NCBI GenBank assembly: GCA_040904745.1
Contig: JBBDSW010000091.1
Coordinates: 1 to 6,615 of the forward strand
From: T1Sed10-7 sp040904745
GTDB taxonomy: Bacteria > Actinomycetota > Nitriliruptoria > Nitriliruptorales > Nitriliruptoraceae
Direction of reading: 5' to 3'
Length of the DNA stretch: 6,615 nt
The notes under the pieces were generated by a model that saw only the letters and a list, made by a program, of their open reading frames with translations, was not told where the DNA came from and ran no database searches. This document shows, in pieces, positions 6,115 to 6,615 of this stretch; within the stretch, counting starts at the first letter, position 1, and every line of letters begins with the position of its first letter. The translations under genes and the position numbers were made by a program.

Positions 6115-6125
6115 GGGGCCCGCGA
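6104..6125. terminator. candidate bidirectional hairpin between the lipoprotein and peroxiredoxin genes
   Basis: TCGCGGGC (6104-6111) and GCCCGCGA (6118-6125) form a perfect 8-bp stem with the six-base loop TGAGGG. The loop contains the lipoprotein stop codon (6112-6114), and the stem ends four bases before the peroxiredoxin stop (6130-6132). It lacks a T-tract but is the strongest inverted repeat seen in the window and sits in a 15-bp convergent gap, so a shared 3'-end role is plausible. Confidence 0.5.
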
Positions 6126-6129
6126 CGGC

Positions 6130-6597
6130 TCACAGCGCCCCGAGCTCCTTGAGCACCGACTTCCAGGCCTGCTGGTCGCGGGCCTCGGGGATCGGGTTCC
6201 GATCGGTGTAGACGACCCGGCCCTCGCGGTCGACGATGACGGTCCCGCGCACGGCGACGCCGAACCGGTCGTCGAACACCCCGTAGCTGCTGGCCACCTC
6301 GCCGTGGGGCCAGAAGTCGGAGAGCAGCGGGAACTCGAAGCCCTGCTCATGCGCCCAGCGGGCGTGGGTCGGCGGTGCGTCCACCGAGATCGCCAGCGTC
6401 TCCACCTGGTCGTTGTGGAACGCCTCGATCGAGTCCCGGATCTGGCACATCTCCCCTTCGCACGTCCCGGTGAACGAGGAGGGGTAGAAGACGATGAGCA
6501 CGTGCTTCTTGCCCCGGTAGTCGGAGAGGCGGACCGGCTTGCCGGTCTGATCCCTGAGCTCGAAATCGGGGGCGACGTCGCCGACCTCGACATGCAC
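6130..6597 (-). CDS. thioredoxin-fold peroxiredoxin, AhpE/BCP-like
   Basis: A 155-residue cytoplasmic peroxiredoxin, predicted to reduce hydrogen peroxide, organic hydroperoxides or peroxynitrite through a reactive cysteine. The N-terminus GDVAPDFEL (6-14) is typical. The active site is PSSFTGTC (39-46), matching the PxxxTxxC signature with peroxidatic Cys46. A second cysteine, Cys51, lies five residues on in EGEMC, the spacing of the resolving cysteine in E. coli BCP, so an intramolecular disulfide is possible; mycobacterial AhpE, which it otherwise resembles in length and C-terminal half, lacks that residue. RGTVIVDREGRVVY carries the conserved late strand and arginine. The GTG at 6597 is chosen because GAGGAG is eight bases upstream. 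The frame runs six codons further to a GTG at the window edge, but that would place the Shine-Dalgarno site inside the gene, so I treat the gene as complete. The reductant is unknown. Confidence 0.93.
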   Translation of the reverse strand: MHVEVGDVAPDFELRDQTGKPVRLSDYRGKKHVLIVFYPSSFTGTCEGEMCQIRDSIEAFHNDQVETLAISVDAPPTHARWAHEQGFEFPLLSDFWPHGEVASSYGVFDDRFGVAVRGTVIVDREGRVVYTDRNPIPEARDQQAWKSVLKELGAL

Positions 6598-6605
6598 GAC
6601 AACTG

Positions 6606-6611
6606 CTCCTC
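6606..6611 (-). promoter_or_regulatory. Shine-Dalgarno site that fixes the peroxiredoxin start
   Basis: GAGGAG on the minus strand (6611-6606) lies eight bases before the GTG at 6597-6595. It shows the gene starts inside the window and need not be truncated by its edge. Confidence 0.7.
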
Positions 6612-6615
6612 GCAC

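Noticed and set aside
6598..6615. Six-codon extension of the peroxiredoxin to the GTG at the window edge
   Set aside because: It would bury the GAGGAG ribosome site inside the coding region, and family N-termini begin near the later GTG.

Overview
The window is GC-rich throughout. Its gene content and its GTG starts next to GAGGA/GGAG-type Shine-Dalgarno sites point to a high-G+C Gram-positive bacterium (Actinomycetota). The phosphoglucose isomerase belongs to the type best known as the C-terminal half of actinobacterial transaldolase/isomerase fusions, which fits. The exact lineage cannot be read from the window; a deep-branching actinobacterium is a guess.

Layout, left to right. A complete tRNA-Val(UAC) with encoded CCA (2-78) is followed 21 bp later by a + strand short-chain dehydrogenase of the DHRS12-like kind (100-1092). 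Convergent to it is a stand-alone phosphoglucose isomerase (1103-2641, -). A 102-bp divergent gap leads to a two-gene + strand unit with GTGA stop/start overlap: a DUF3467 protein (2744-3055) and a Cof-type HAD phosphatase (3052-3939). Convergent to that is guaB, IMP dehydrogenase (3956-5455, -). A 143-bp divergent gap leads to an unrecognised four-cysteine lipoprotein (5599-6114, +). Convergent to it is an AhpE/BCP-like peroxiredoxin (6130-6597, -), complete and starting just inside the right edge.

The genes are very closely packed. The three convergent junctions are only 10, 16 and 15 bp long, and each has a short perfect inverted repeat at or across the stop codon of the + strand gene, without a T-tract. 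Promoters must lie in the two divergent gaps or outside the window. No stretch over 300 bp lacks a gene.

This looks like ordinary chromosomal housekeeping: glycolysis/pentose-phosphate entry, guanine nucleotide synthesis, peroxide defence, a tRNA, and a few poorly characterised genes. I see no mobile element, CRISPR array, defence cassette, biosynthetic cluster or attachment-site repeat, and no evidence for an undescribed multi-gene system. The items most worth a second look are the DUF3467-HAD coupled pair, the unknown lipoprotein, the stop-codon hairpins, and several residue or start-site details.
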